Below the pieces are notes generated by a model. That model made no database searches and had not been told where the DNA came from. It saw only the letters and a list, made by a program, of their open reading frames with translations. Source: Bacillales bacterium (GTDB lineage: Bacteria; Bacillota; Bacilli; Bacillales; DASSOY01). From it: 56,691 nt of DNA. Positions 26,409 through 34,941 of this stretch are shown here, one piece after another. A program made the translations under genes and the position numbers. Position 1 is the first letter of the stretch; the number at the start of each line of letters is the position of its first letter. Location: the NCBI GenBank assembly GCA_035700025.1, contig DASSOY010000035.1, forward strand, positions 1 to 56,691. Direction: 5' to 3'.

Positions 26409-27569
26409 ATGTTCAAAAAAGTTTTATCGGTCTTTTTGTTTATCTTGTTAGGCTTCGGTTCGTTTTCCGCTGCCGTGCCGACCGCTCACGCAGCTGGTGG
26501 GATCGAACTGTATACTTCGTATGCGGGCATTTCCGTAACGCCGGGAGAATCGATTGATTACAACGTGGACTTGATCAATACCGGCTCAAGCATTAAGCAA
26601 GTTTCTTTCGAAGTTAAAGGATTGCCGAAAGATTGGAGTTACAAGTTGACTTCCGGCGGTTGGGATTTGAACGAATTGGCGGTCAAGCCGGGAGAAAGTC
26701 AAGCGTTCACGTTTACCGTAAATGTCCCGCAAAAAGTGGACAAAGGCACGTACAATTTTACGCTGTCGGCCGACGGGGATGGAGCGCACGCCGATTTGCC
26801 GTTGTCGGTGACGGTTACGAAACAAGGAACGTTCAAAACCGAATTGAATGTTGAACAGCCGAACATGCAGGGACATGCCGATTCCGATTTCACTTACACG
26901 GCGACATTGGAAAATCATACGGCGGACAAGCAAAGATATGCGCTGTCTGCAGACGCTCCGAAAGGATGGGACGTCGTATTCAAAGCGGACGGGAAGAATG
27001 TGACGTCCGTTGTTGTAGAGCCGGGATCGTCCAAAGACATTGATGTTACGCTCAACCCGCCGGAAAAAGTGAAAGCGAAAACGTACAAAGTGATGATCAA
27101 AGCCTCCAACGGCTCAACTAAGGCGCAAAACGTGCTCGAAGCCGTCATCACCGGAACGTACGAACTTGAACTGACGACGCCAAGCGGAAGATTAAGTACG
27201 GACATTACCGCAGGCGACGAAAAGACGATTCAATTAAAAATCGTCAACAACGGCTCCTCGCCTCTTCGGAATATATCGCTAAGCGCTGATACGCCTCCCG
27301 GCTGGAAAGTCGAGTTTGAACCGAACGAGATCGATAAAATCGATGCGGGCAAATCGAAAATCGTCGAAGCCACGATTACGGCTTCCGACAAAGCCATTGC
27401 CGGCGATTACGTCGTTCAAATGAGCGCTTCTGCCGACGAGGCGAGTGACGACGCGGAATTTCGCATTTCGGTCAAAACATCGCTGTTATGGGGATGGGTA
27501 GGCGTACTCGTTGTCATTGCCGTCGTAGCGGGCATTTACTATTTGTTCCGTACATACGGGAGGAGATAG
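26409..27569 (+). CDS. Exported NEW3-domain membrane protein of an ABC system
   Basis: About 386 residues: N-terminal signal (FKKVLSVFLFILLGFG…AHAA), three Ig-like NEW3/COG1470-type beta domains of about 100 residues each (each with an SITPGES-like start and a LPKDWSYKL, PKGWDVVF or PPGWKVEF strand), and one C-terminal membrane helix (LLWGWVGVLVVIAVVAGIYYLF) with a basic end. So the domains stand outside and are held by the helix. The start is TTG 26403 (5 bases after AAAGGGGG) or ATG 26409. It is followed 3 bases later by an ABC ATPase and then a permease. Such proteins accompany ABC-2 transporters; the role is unknown. Confidence 0.82.
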   Translation: MFKKVLSVFLFILLGFGSFSAAVPTAHAAGGIELYTSYAGISVTPGESIDYNVDLINTGSSIKQVSFEVKGLPKDWSYKLTSGGWDLNELAVKPGESQAFTFTVNVPQKVDKGTYNFTLSADGDGAHADLPLSVTVTKQGTFKTELNVEQPNMQGHADSDFTYTATLENHTADKQRYALSADAPKGWDVVFKADGKNVTSVVVEPGSSKDIDVTLNPPEKVKAKTYKVMIKASNGSTKAQNVLEAVITGTYELELTTPSGRLSTDITAGDEKTIQLKIVNNGSSPLRNISLSADTPPGWKVEFEPNEIDKIDAGKSKIVEATITASDKAIAGDYVVQMSASADEASDDAEFRISVKTSLLWGWVGVLVVIAVVAGIYYLFRTYGRR

Positions 27570-27572
27570 ACG

Positions 27573-28526
27573 ATGGCCGAAGTCATCATCTCGCTCGAGC
27601 AATTGACGAAACAGTACGATGAAACGACGGCAGTCGATCATTTAACGTTGCACATAGAAAAAGGTGAAATCTTTGGTTTGCTCGGCCCAAACGGCGCCGG
27701 CAAGTCAACAACAATCTTAATGATGCTTGGGCTAACTGAGCCGACTTCCGGTGCTGTTTCCGTTTGCGGCGTCGATTCCATTCGCAATCCAATCGAAGTC
27801 AAACGGAAAGTTGGTTATTTGCCGGACGACGTCGGATTTTACGACGACCTCTCCGGTCTCGACAATTTGTTGTATACCGCTCGCTTGAACCGCGTGCCGA
27901 TGCAAGAAGCGCGCGAACGCGCAAAAACGTTGCTCAAACGTGTCGGCCTCGCCGAATCCGCCGACAAAAAAGCTGGGAAGTATTCGCGCGGCATGAGGCA
28001 ACGGCTCGGGTTGGCTGACCTTTTAATCAAAAATCCCGAAGTGATCATATTGGACGAACCGACGCTCGGCATTGATCCGGAAGGGGTGCGCGAATTTTTG
28101 CAAATGATTCGCCGGCTCAGCCGGGACGAAGGCATCACCGTGCTGCTTTCCTCCCATCATTTGCATCAAGTGCAGCAAATTTGCGATCGCGTCGGCTTGT
28201 TCGTTCGCGGAAAACTGCTCGCCGAAGGCGACATTCGCACGTTGGCCGACGAATTGTTCTCTGGTCGTCCGCTCGTTGTGCAAGTGAAAGCCCCGGAAAT
28301 TCCGGAATCATGCCTTGAAAAGCTGAACGGTTTGGACGGTGTGACGAACGTCTTTCGGGACAAGTCAGGGCTGTCGATTGAATGCGAAAAAGATGTGACG
28401 GCTAACATTGCCCGCACTATCATCGATGCCACAGGATCGTTAGACGCCATTTCGAAACGGGATTACGGGCTGGACGAGATTTACCATCAGTATTTCGAAG
28501 GAGGTGAAGCTCGTGCGCAACCTTAA
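27573..28526 (+). CDS. ABC transporter ATP-binding protein of the NEW3 system
   Basis: A 317-residue ATPase with Walker A GPNGAGKST, signature YSRGMRQRLGL, Walker B VIILDEPTLGIDPEG, H-loop SSHHLHQVQ and a C-terminal extension as in drug/peptide ABC-2 exporters. ATG 27573 has GGGAGGAG 7 bases upstream, 3 bases after the previous stop. Its end overlaps the permease start by 14 bases, so the three genes form one operon. Confidence 0.93.
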   Translation: MAEVIISLEQLTKQYDETTAVDHLTLHIEKGEIFGLLGPNGAGKSTTILMMLGLTEPTSGAVSVCGVDSIRNPIEVKRKVGYLPDDVGFYDDLSGLDNLLYTARLNRVPMQEARERAKTLLKRVGLAESADKKAGKYSRGMRQRLGLADLLIKNPEVIILDEPTLGIDPEGVREFLQMIRRLSRDEGITVLLSSHHLHQVQQICDRVGLFVRGKLLAEGDIRTLADELFSGRPLVVQVKAPEIPESCLEKLNGLDGVTNVFRDKSGLSIECEKDVTANIARTIIDATGSLDAISKRDYGLDEIYHQYFEGGEARAQP

Positions 28527-29526
28527 TTTTCGTAAAACCGCTTCCGAACCGAAACGAGGCATTGATCCGTTTTGGGTTATCGTACAAAAGGAAATCGGCG
28601 ACCACATCACGAGCTGGCGTTACATCATTTTATTGGCCATCATCGCGCTCACGTGTCTCGCCTCTTTGTATTCTGCGTCACAAACAATTCGCGACGTCGT
28701 TTCAGAAAACAGTGACAAAGATTTCACCGGCACGTTCCTTTTCTTGAAATTGTTCACGATTACGGGCTCTGAAACAGCATTGCCGTCTTTTGTCACGTTC
28801 GTTTCCTTTCTCGGACCGCTGCTCGGCATTGCCCTCGGTTTTGACGCGATCAATTCCGAACGTTCGAAAGGCACGTTGAGCCGCATGATGTCTCAACCAG
28901 TCCCGCGCGATTACATTATTAATGCCAAATTTGTTGCGGCTCTGACAGTTATCAGCATTTTGTTTTTCGCGCTCGGCTTTCTCGTCATGGGAATGGGCAT
29001 TTACATTTTCGGTATCCCGCCGACCGCGGAAGAATTTTGGCGCATCATTTTCTTCATTGTCTTGAGCATCGTCTACGTCGCCTTCTGGCTCAACTTGGCG
29101 ATATTGTTCTCCGTACGTTTTCGCCAGGCGGCGACTTCCGCGCTTTCGGGTATCGCGGTCTGGTTGTTTTTCAGCGTTTTTTACAACATGTTGATCGGTT
29201 TAATCGCCAATGCGACCGCACCGGCAAAACAAGCCGTTCAATCTGTCGCGGCGCTCATGCACCACCAGTCGTTCATTTTCTTTTTGACACGGTTGTCACC
29301 GAGCCAATTGTTCAGCGACGGAACGACGACATTATTGACGCCTTCTGTTCGTTCGCTCGGCCCGCTGACGATGCAGCAAGTCGTCGGAGCGATCCCAAGC
29401 CCGCTGCCGCTCGGACAAAGCTTGCTGCTCGTCTGGCCGCAGGTGACGAGCTTAATCGCCGCAACTGCCGTTTGCTTCGGAATTTCTTATTTGTTGTTCA
29501 TGCGTCAGGAAATCCGTTCGCGGTAA
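28513..29526 (+). CDS. ABC-2 type permease of the NEW3 system
   Basis: A 337-residue membrane protein with a cytosolic N-terminus, a first helix near 35-55, a large outside loop, and five further helices (FVTFVSFLGPLLGIALGFDAI; ERSKGTLSRMMSQPVPRDYIINAKF is the coupling segment of ABC-2 permeases). I prefer GTG 28513, with AAGGAGG 8 bases before it, over GTG 28504, which overlaps that site. A terminator follows 24 bases after the stop. Confidence 0.9.
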   Translation: MRNLNFRKTASEPKRGIDPFWVIVQKEIGDHITSWRYIILLAIIALTCLASLYSASQTIRDVVSENSDKDFTGTFLFLKLFTITGSETALPSFVTFVSFLGPLLGIALGFDAINSERSKGTLSRMMSQPVPRDYIINAKFVAALTVISILFFALGFLVMGMGIYIFGIPPTAEEFWRIIFFIVLSIVYVAFWLNLAILFSVRFRQAATSALSGIAVWLFFSVFYNMLIGLIANATAPAKQAVQSVAALMHHQSFIFFLTRLSPSQLFSDGTTTLLTPSVRSLGPLTMQQVVGAIPSPLPLGQSLLLVWPQVTSLIAATAVCFGISYLLFMRQEIRSR

Positions 29527-29550
29527 TCGAAAATCCAATAAGATTCATCC

Positions 29551-29578
29551 AACCGTCTCGACAAGAGACGGTTTTTTT
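29551..29578 (+). terminator. Intrinsic terminator after the NEW3-ABC operon
   Basis: AACCGTCTC and its complement with a 5-base loop are followed by seven T. Confidence 0.9.
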
Positions 29579-29678
29579 CATTTCTTTACGAATACAACCT
29601 TTGATAGAGGTTAGACTTGTCTTTATTGCCTGCCTTTGAAACAATAAGAAAAGCTCGGAAATAGAAAGGATGTTTCTA

Positions 29679-30572
29679 ATGACGAAAGCATCCATCATTT
29701 ATAACCCAAAAGCAGGGAACAAGAAGCTGTCTTCAGCCATGGATCAAATCGTCGCCCGGATGCTGGACGCATACGACTCAGTATCTCTGTATGAAACCAA
29801 AAAACCCGGAGACGGCGCGGACTACGTCCGCAGGCTGGAAAACAAAACAGACGTCGTCGTCACCGCCGGCGGGGACGGGACGGTCAACGAAATCGCCGGA
29901 ACTTTATGCGCACTCGACAATCGCCCGTCCTTGGCAGTCATCCCCGGCGGTACGTGTAATGATTTTTCGCGGGCGATCGGCATGGCGCAACATCCGTTGA
30001 GAGCCGTTGAGCAAATCGTACGCGGCAAGAAAAAAAGCATTGAAGTCGGCTGTTTTGAAAATCGTTATTTTCTTAATTTTTGGGGGATTGGACTCATTAC
30101 CGAAGTCTCGTCCGAAATCGATCCGCGCAAGAAAGCGTCGCTCGGCAGACTCGCGTATTACATAAGCGCGCTGCAAAACTTAAGCAACCCGAAATCGTTT
30201 CATCTCCGGCTGGAAAGTGAAGACAGACACTTTGAAGGTGAAGCGGTCATGGTGATCGTCGGAAACGGTCCGTTTACTGGCGGCGTGCGCGCCTTTTTTC
30301 CCCGCTTGGACGTCGGCGACGGAAAATTGGACGTGTTGATCGTGAAGCGAACCTCCTTGCGTTTCATTTGGTCATGGCTGCACTCGAAAGTTTATGAAAC
30401 ATTTCCCGTACAAGAAGACAACCTGATTCATTTCCGCACGAAAAAGCTCCGGATCAGTGCCGATCCCGAGCAGTTGGTCGACTGCGACGGCGAAAGAGGC
30501 CAATATACACCTGCCGAAGTCTTTGTATTACCCGAACATTTAGATGTCCTCATCGGCGATTTGCCGAATTAA
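29679..30572 (+). CDS. Diacylglycerol/lipid kinase family protein (BmrU/YegS type)
   Basis: A 297-residue soluble kinase with the DAGK catalytic domain: YNPKAGN at the N-terminus, the nucleotide-binding GGDGTVNEIAG and IPGGTCNDFSRAIG motifs, and the C-terminal beta domain (GNGPFTGGVRAFFP, GDGKLDVLIVK, DCDGERG). These enzymes phosphorylate diacylglycerol or related lipids at the inner membrane face and recycle lipid. ATG 29679 has GAAAGG 9 bases upstream; an ATG three codons earlier touches that site. Its 3' end overlaps a PfpI pseudogene on the other strand. Confidence 0.9.
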   Translation: MTKASIIYNPKAGNKKLSSAMDQIVARMLDAYDSVSLYETKKPGDGADYVRRLENKTDVVVTAGGDGTVNEIAGTLCALDNRPSLAVIPGGTCNDFSRAIGMAQHPLRAVEQIVRGKKKSIEVGCFENRYFLNFWGIGLITEVSSEIDPRKKASLGRLAYYISALQNLSNPKSFHLRLESEDRHFEGEAVMVIVGNGPFTGGVRAFFPRLDVGDGKLDVLIVKRTSLRFIWSWLHSKVYETFPVQEDNLIHFRTKKLRISADPEQLVDCDGERGQYTPAEVFVLPEHLDVLIGDLPN

Positions 30573-30797
30573 AAAATAGGACCATATCAACCACGTGCCG
30601 TAATCATCCTGTTTTACGTCATCAATGCCGCGATCCGAGGTGACCGTGGCTTCTCCTTGCTTTCCTTTCAACTCCGCTCCGCTTTCATCGCTGATCACTT
30701 TGACTTCGTGCCCCGCGTCATGGAAAGCTTTCATCGGATCGGTATATTCGACGTCCTTAAAATTATCCGTTAACACGCAAGCGATTTCGGCATCCAT
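30540..30797 (-). pseudogene. Truncated PfpI/DJ-1-type protein (YfkM-like), N-terminal fragment
   Basis: The first 70 codons match the start of PfpI-family general stress proteins (IACVLTDNFKDVEY…AFHDAGHEVKVISDESG…KGKQGEATVTSDRGIDDVKQDDY). After that the family sequence, which would continue to the nucleophile-elbow Cys, is lost and replaced by 15 unrelated codons that run antisense into the last 33 bases of the lipid kinase gene. The normal protein has about 170 residues. ATG 30797 still has a good GGAGGAG site, so the fragment may be translated, but it lacks the active site. A deletion joining it to the kinase 3' end is the simplest reading. Confidence 0.82.
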
Positions 30798-30931
30798 TCA
30801 CTCCTCCTCTGTGGCCTCATAATTTCCGTACCCGAGCTGAACCGGGGCGTAAACTCAACAATTTCGCGTTTAAAGCGCGTCTGCCGCGGGAAACTAATTA
30901 CTATCAAGCGTTTAGGAAAGGAGAGAAAGTT

Positions 30932-31369
30932 ATGGATCAAGAAAAACTGAACGAACTCATTGAAGGACTGAACGTCGACTTGGCCGCCGAATATTCCGCG
31001 ACCATTCAATATACGTACTACGCGTCTACGGTTACCGGAATGGCTTTTCAAATTTTGAAACCGTTTTTCGAAAAAGAAATCCCGGATGAACAGGGACATG
31101 CTTTATACTTATCGGAAAAAATTAAAACGCTCGGCGGCGAACCAACGACGAAAGCTTCGGAAGTGAAACCGGTCACGGAAGTGAGCGAGATGCTCGAAGA
31201 GGCACGAAAAGCGGAAAAAGATACGATCGAACGATACGAACAAAGGAAACGATTGGCTGAAGAACTCGGACTGACGGAACTCGTTGTTAAATTGGAAGAC
31301 ATGATCGCCGACGAGACGCGGCACATGGAAGAGATGATGCGTTTATTGCAAGACAAAAGATTAAGCTGA
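30932..31369 (+). CDS. Ferritin-like domain protein
   Basis: A 145-residue four-helix protein with diiron-type residues in helices: EYSATIQY (Glu20), EQGH, ERYEQR and ETRHMEEM, an arrangement found in bacterioferritin/rubrerythrin-like and Dps-like proteins. It probably binds iron and guards against oxidants; the exact subfamily is not certain. ATG 30932 has AAAGGAGAG 7 bases upstream. Monocistronic, with a terminator directly after it. Confidence 0.85.
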   Translation: MDQEKLNELIEGLNVDLAAEYSATIQYTYYASTVTGMAFQILKPFFEKEIPDEQGHALYLSEKIKTLGGEPTTKASEVKPVTEVSEMLEEARKAEKDTIERYEQRKRLAEELGLTELVVKLEDMIADETRHMEEMMRLLQDKRLS

Positions 31370-31383
31370 TGTTTATACGTGAG

Positions 31384-31410
31384 AGGGTGCTGCAGCGGCA
31401 CCCTTTTTTT
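31384..31410 (+). terminator. Intrinsic terminator after the ferritin-like gene
   Basis: AGGGTGC…GGCACCCT-type stem with an inner TGCAGC, followed by seven T. Confidence 0.85.
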
Positions 31411-31415
31411 CGTGC

Positions 31416-31487
31416 ATGTCCCGGGACATCCGCCGTATTCTTGAAAAGATAGGTCGTTGCATCAGTCGATGTCCCCAATCGGGACAT
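31416..31487. repeat. Two dyads with the same half-site upstream of cotD
   Basis: ATGTCCC-GGGACAT (31416-31429, no spacer) and ATGTCCC-CAATC-GGGACAT (31469-31487) share the same 7-base arms, with centres about 55 bases apart, 80-150 bases before the cotD start. This could be a pair of operators for one dimeric protein. I do not recognise the binding protein. Confidence 0.5.
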
Positions 31488-31562
31488 AGTCTATGGATAA
31501 ATGGACCGAATGCAGCTTCGTCTCGGTTCACTTTTAATCCATCACATAGGGGGAATTCATAA

Positions 31563-31817
31563 ATGAATCGCTGTTGCAGGTGGATGCCTCCGGTAGCGAT
31601 GCCGGCGGTTTACGATCCGGCGAGAATGAGTGTCGTCGATGTTTATCATCCGGTTGTCGTCCCGCATGTCCATGCTTCTCATACGCAATATAGACATCAT
31701 CAAGTCGTTGAACATCGACATTTCTATCCGCATACGGAGTCGCAAACGTGTGACACAACGCAGCATAACGTCAATTGCGGTTGCCCGGCTCCGGATCCGT
31801 GCCACGAAAAAGGCTAG
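31563..31817 (+). CDS. cotD: Spore coat protein of the CotD family
   Basis: An 84-residue His- and Cys-rich protein. The central VVVPHVHASHTQYRHHQVVEHRHFYPHTES follows the CotD pattern (VPHxHPxHTT…HxHYFPHT), and Cys pairs lie at both ends (RCC, CGC). CotD-family proteins are late-made inner-coat proteins of endospores. ATG 31563 has GGGGG 9 bases upstream. I could not identify a certain sigma-K promoter; the paired dyads upstream are the only notable regulatory-looking sequence. Confidence 0.85.
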   Translation: MNRCCRWMPPVAMPAVYDPARMSVVDVYHPVVVPHVHASHTQYRHHQVVEHRHFYPHTESQTCDTTQHNVNCGCPAPDPCHEKG

Positions 31818-31820
31818 AGA

Positions 31821-31848
31821 AAAAGTACGGGAGCTCCCCGTACTTTTT
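31821..31848. terminator. Bidirectional terminator between cotD and ecsB
   Basis: AAAAGTACGGG-AGCT-CCCCGTACTTTTT, a near-perfect stem with A/T runs at both ends, lies between the convergent stop codons of cotD and ecsB. Confidence 0.88.
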
Positions 31849-33064
31849 ACGTTTCTTTCTCGATTTTTTTGTTCAAATGGACACCGGCGAACCAAAAGAC
31901 GAATGCAATTCCAAGCGCAAAGCTGATCAAGCTTCGCATCCCTTCACCACCCAAGATGAGCGACCCTTCATAGACGAGCGCCTGCAGCAACAATAAAGCA
32001 ACCACAATGCGCAAAAAAGATCGTTTCCTATCTTTGAAAGAAACAGGATACAATGCTTCCCAATTTCCGCCGGTACGAATTTTCCACATGGTGAATAATT
32101 GTAGGCCCGACATATACAAAAGCAACAAAAAGACGACGATCCGCATCCAGCCGGCGGGCAAAACCCAGAGTAATGCCGCACCGACGATTAATAGCCGCAT
32201 GAAAACGCCGAAAAAATCGCCGGAACGAACAAACGTCTTGTAATAATATACGGAAAACACGGACGTCCGCCGAAAAGGGATACGGACGATTCCGCTCAAC
32301 AGTCTTCGCGGTTTGATTCGGTTTTTCAATTGCGGCACATCGGTGAACATGTTCGCCATTCGGTAAAAAGCGGCTGACTGTGCCGCCTCCGCCTCAAGCA
32401 GACGTTCCCACTTCAAAGGATGTTCGCGCTGAACCGGTTTCCAAATGAGAACATAAATCAACAACAAGATGATCGCCAATGCCAGTAATAAGTAAAATGA
32501 GGCGTGACGAAACAGCAGCCAAAAGAAAAGAAAGTTGGCGGCCGTGCGAAGCGACAATGACAAATACCGCGGTTGGCGGTGCTGCAAATGCAGCTCGTTC
32601 CATTTTCCCGTCACGTTCCAATACTTGACCGCGAATGCCACGATGACCGTTAAGGCAAACATACCCGTTCGCGGATCGATGCGGTCAAAATAAAAAGGGG
32701 AGAGCAAAAACAGCACGAACAAAAGAACGGCGCCTTGAACCATGAATGAATAGTGGATCGCTTTTTGAAAAAAAGGATCCAACCGCTGTTCCATCGGCAG
32801 CAAGAACACTAGATCGGCCGGCTTGACAAAAGTGCGGATCGGACTCCTTGTCAAATAAAACGTCAAAACGGCAGCGGTCACTAGCGCGGAAGGAAACTCC
32901 GGAGAAAGTTCCCGGAGCAAAACGCTGTAATAATACGCGCCGAGGAGAAAAGCGACATAGACGGAAAACATGAATCCGCTGTTTCCCATCAGACGTAAAT
33001 AAAGAATCGCTTCGTTCCAAAAAGCGGACCGCCTCTCTTTCCACATGGTTTCCGGAGTCATCAT
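31847..33064 (-). CDS. ecsB: ABC transporter permease EcsB
   Basis: A 405-residue membrane protein of the EcsB family with about eight to ten hydrophobic segments; recognisable stretches are TRSPIRTFVKPADLVFLLPME and YYKTFVRSGDFFGVFMRL. With EcsA it forms an ABC system that in Bacillus affects protein secretion, competence and site-2 protease (RasP) function. ATG 33064 overlaps the ecsA stop by 4 bases (ATGA). ecsC is not present next to it. Confidence 0.93.
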   Translation of the reverse strand: MMTPETMWKERRSAFWNEAILYLRLMGNSGFMFSVYVAFLLGAYYYSVLLRELSPEFPSALVTAAVLTFYLTRSPIRTFVKPADLVFLLPMEQRLDPFFQKAIHYSFMVQGAVLLFVLFLLSPFYFDRIDPRTGMFALTVIVAFAVKYWNVTGKWNELHLQHRQPRYLSLSLRTAANFLFFWLLFRHASFYLLLALAIILLLIYVLIWKPVQREHPLKWERLLEAEAAQSAAFYRMANMFTDVPQLKNRIKPRRLLSGIVRIPFRRTSVFSVYYYKTFVRSGDFFGVFMRLLIVGAALLWVLPAGWMRIVVFLLLLYMSGLQLFTMWKIRTGGNWEALYPVSFKDRKRSFLRIVVALLLLQALVYEGSLILGGEGMRSLISFALGIAFVFWFAGVHLNKKIEKET

Positions 33065-33804
33065 CGCCCGTCCCTTCCCGTCACTTGCACATAAATGTCG
33101 TGCAGCGATGCGCCGGGCATTTTCGTTTTTTCCCGAAGTTCGTCCAGTGTGCCTCGAAGCATAATTCGTCCGTCATGCAAAATGAGAAAACGGTCGCAAT
33201 ATTGTTCCGCAGTGGATAATATATGCGTCGACATGAGAACACCGGCGCCTGCCTTTTTCATGGCCGTCATAAGATCGAGAAACGATTGAATGCCGATCGG
33301 GTCGAGGCCGACAAATGGTTCATCGACAATGTAAAGCGGCGGCTGCACCAAAAAAGCGCACATGATCATCACTTTTTGCCGCATCCCCTTTGAGAAATGA
33401 CCTGGAAACCATTTCCGCTTGTTTTCCATGCGAAATTCTTTCAGTAACTGATCGAACCGTTGTTCAAACGTTTCTTTATCCAGCCCGTAAGCCATTGCCG
33501 TCAATTCGAGATGTTCTTGCAACGTCAAATGATCATACAATACCGGTGTTTCCGGAATGTACACGCAATTTTGCCGGTAAACGTCTTTTTCTTCTAGAAA
33601 TCGTTTGCCGCGCAAACGAATTTCACCGCCCATCGGCTCGAGCAAGCCGAGAATGTGTTTAATGGTCGTAGACTTTCCTGCGCCGTTCAACCCAATCAAG
33701 GCGACGACTTCCTTTTCGTTTACGTCGAAAGACAAATCGTGAAGAACCGGCTTGCGTTGCGAATACCCGCCAGTCAAATGGTCAACGTTCAACAAAGGTT
33801 CCAT
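33061..33804 (-). CDS. ecsA: ABC transporter ATP-binding protein EcsA
   Basis: A 247-residue ATPase with Walker A GLNGAGKST, the Ecs-typical PETPVLYDHLTLQEHLE segment, signature FSKGMRQKVMI, Walker B LYIVDEPFVGLDP and H-loop STHILSTAEQ. ATG 33804 has AGGAG 7 bases upstream. Forms an operon with ecsB. Confidence 0.95.
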   Translation of the reverse strand: MEPLLNVDHLTGGYSQRKPVLHDLSFDVNEKEVVALIGLNGAGKSTTIKHILGLLEPMGGEIRLRGKRFLEEKDVYRQNCVYIPETPVLYDHLTLQEHLELTAMAYGLDKETFEQRFDQLLKEFRMENKRKWFPGHFSKGMRQKVMIMCAFLVQPPLYIVDEPFVGLDPIGIQSFLDLMTAMKKAGAGVLMSTHILSTAEQYCDRFLILHDGRIMLRGTLDELREKTKMPGASLHDIYVQVTGRDGR

Positions 33805-33900
33805 TTGGCGTCTCCTTCTCTTCGATTTCCATCTACGAGTTTACCATATTTTGTGGACAAATGCCTTCACGCGAAAAAAATGCCCCCATGACGCGGGCGC

Positions 33901-34000
33901 ATAAAAAAACAGGAAACCAAACGGTTTCCCGAAAGCGGGAGTTGTCGAGACTCCCTTGAATAACCATACCTTTTGGGGAGGTTCTGGTTATATGATAATC
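33901..34000 (-). ncRNA. Three consecutive hairpins ending in a terminator (3' UTR or small RNA)
   Basis: Read on the minus strand: ATAACCA…TGGTTAT with a loop containing ACCTCCCC, then GGGAG…CTCCC, then GGAAACC-GTTT-GGTTTCC followed by TGTTTTTTT, an intrinsic terminator (33901-33929). It starts 66 bases after the winged-helix gene stop, so it is at least its 3' UTR. A TACAAT lies about 10 bases upstream of the first hairpin (34014-34009) and could be a -10. The exposed C-rich loop resembles those of small RNAs that pair with ribosome binding sites. Only the terminator is firm. Confidence 0.45.
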
Positions 34001-34066
34001 ATATTGTACCTGTTTTTCTCCGATTCGTATAGGGACAAATCGGTGACACAACGAAAAAAATTTTTT

Positions 34067-34756
34067 TTAACGTTGTTCACGCTTGAAAATGTAGCCGCCT
34101 TGCCTTCTTCCCTTAATGACGGTGTGCGCCGGTCCGAGTTTTTCCCGCAATCGTTTGATTGATTTCCGGACGCTGTTCATTTCAATCGATCCGTTCCAAA
34201 TTTCTTCAGCAATTTCTTCAGTTCTCACGATCTCCCCTTCATTTTCAATGAACAACAGCAACAAGTCCGATTCGTGATCGGAGAGATAGCTTTTATCTTC
34301 GTTCGAACCGACCCAAAATTCCTTTTTATGAAAATATGTCCCATTTCCAAGAGAAATCATTTCTTCGTTCGAAACGGATGATGAAGGGGCTGTCAACAAT
34401 GAAAATAATTCATCCTGGTCCTTGACCATATTTCGGACGATCGAGAACGGTTCGAGCAAGATCGCCGCAATCCCGATTTCTTTCGCCAGCTGTTGTTCTT
34501 CACTTGTAGGAGATTTTCGCAGCATCAAAAATACGGGGGGCATACGTTCACTCATGAGCGTACGGCAGAGCGCCCAATGTTTCTCCTTCGGAGCAAAGAC
34601 ACCGATGATCAACCGGTCGCAATTGCGCAGAAACCGTTTGTGGCGTGACAGATGGTCGAGCTGCAGTACACGTACCTTTCCGAACAATCCGAACAGCTTC
34701 GAAACCGTCGCAGACAAATATGCATCATCGGTGCAAAGAACGATTTTCTCATTCAT
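34067..34756 (-). CDS. Winged-helix (OmpR/PhoB-type) regulator with degenerate receiver
   Basis: A 229-residue protein. The first 120 residues have the outline of a receiver domain (VLCTDDAYLSATVSKLF, CDRLIIGVFAPKE, PPVFLMLRK, AAILLEPFSI), but the phosphoacceptor position is Gly (IIGVF) and the Lys position is Glu (LLEPF), so phosphorylation is unlikely. The last 100 residues form an OmpR-type winged helix (YLSDHESDLLLLFIENEGEIVR…IEMNSVRKSIKRLREKLG…GRRQGGYIF). ATG 34756 has GAGGTGG 6 bases before it. It stands alone behind a structured leader of about 300 bases. Its targets are unknown. Confidence 0.85.
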   Translation of the reverse strand: MNEKIVLCTDDAYLSATVSKLFGLFGKVRVLQLDHLSRHKRFLRNCDRLIIGVFAPKEKHWALCRTLMSERMPPVFLMLRKSPTSEEQQLAKEIGIAAILLEPFSIVRNMVKDQDELFSLLTAPSSSVSNEEMISLGNGTYFHKKEFWVGSNEDKSYLSDHESDLLLLFIENEGEIVRTEEIAEEIWNGSIEMNSVRKSIKRLREKLGPAHTVIKGRRQGGYIFKREQR

Positions 34757-34941
34757 CGCTAACCACCTCATACTTTGCCTTTCCATAAAATGCAGGCAGT
34801 TGTATCGCTCTTTCTTGATCCGAATCTGTTCCCTCGATGTATATTCCTTGTTCCATTCAGTGACGGATCATTTGCAATTCAGGCGGCAATCAGTATCAAT
34901 ATCAACCGATGCCGTTGATTAAAGTTCGACTTTTTTATGTA

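Noticed and set aside
33956..34162. Plus-strand ORF starting MIIILYLFF behind GGGGAGG, possible type I toxin
   Set aside because: It continues as an antisense reading of the winged-helix gene, has no membrane-spanning length of helix and lies over hairpins that make sense on the other strand.
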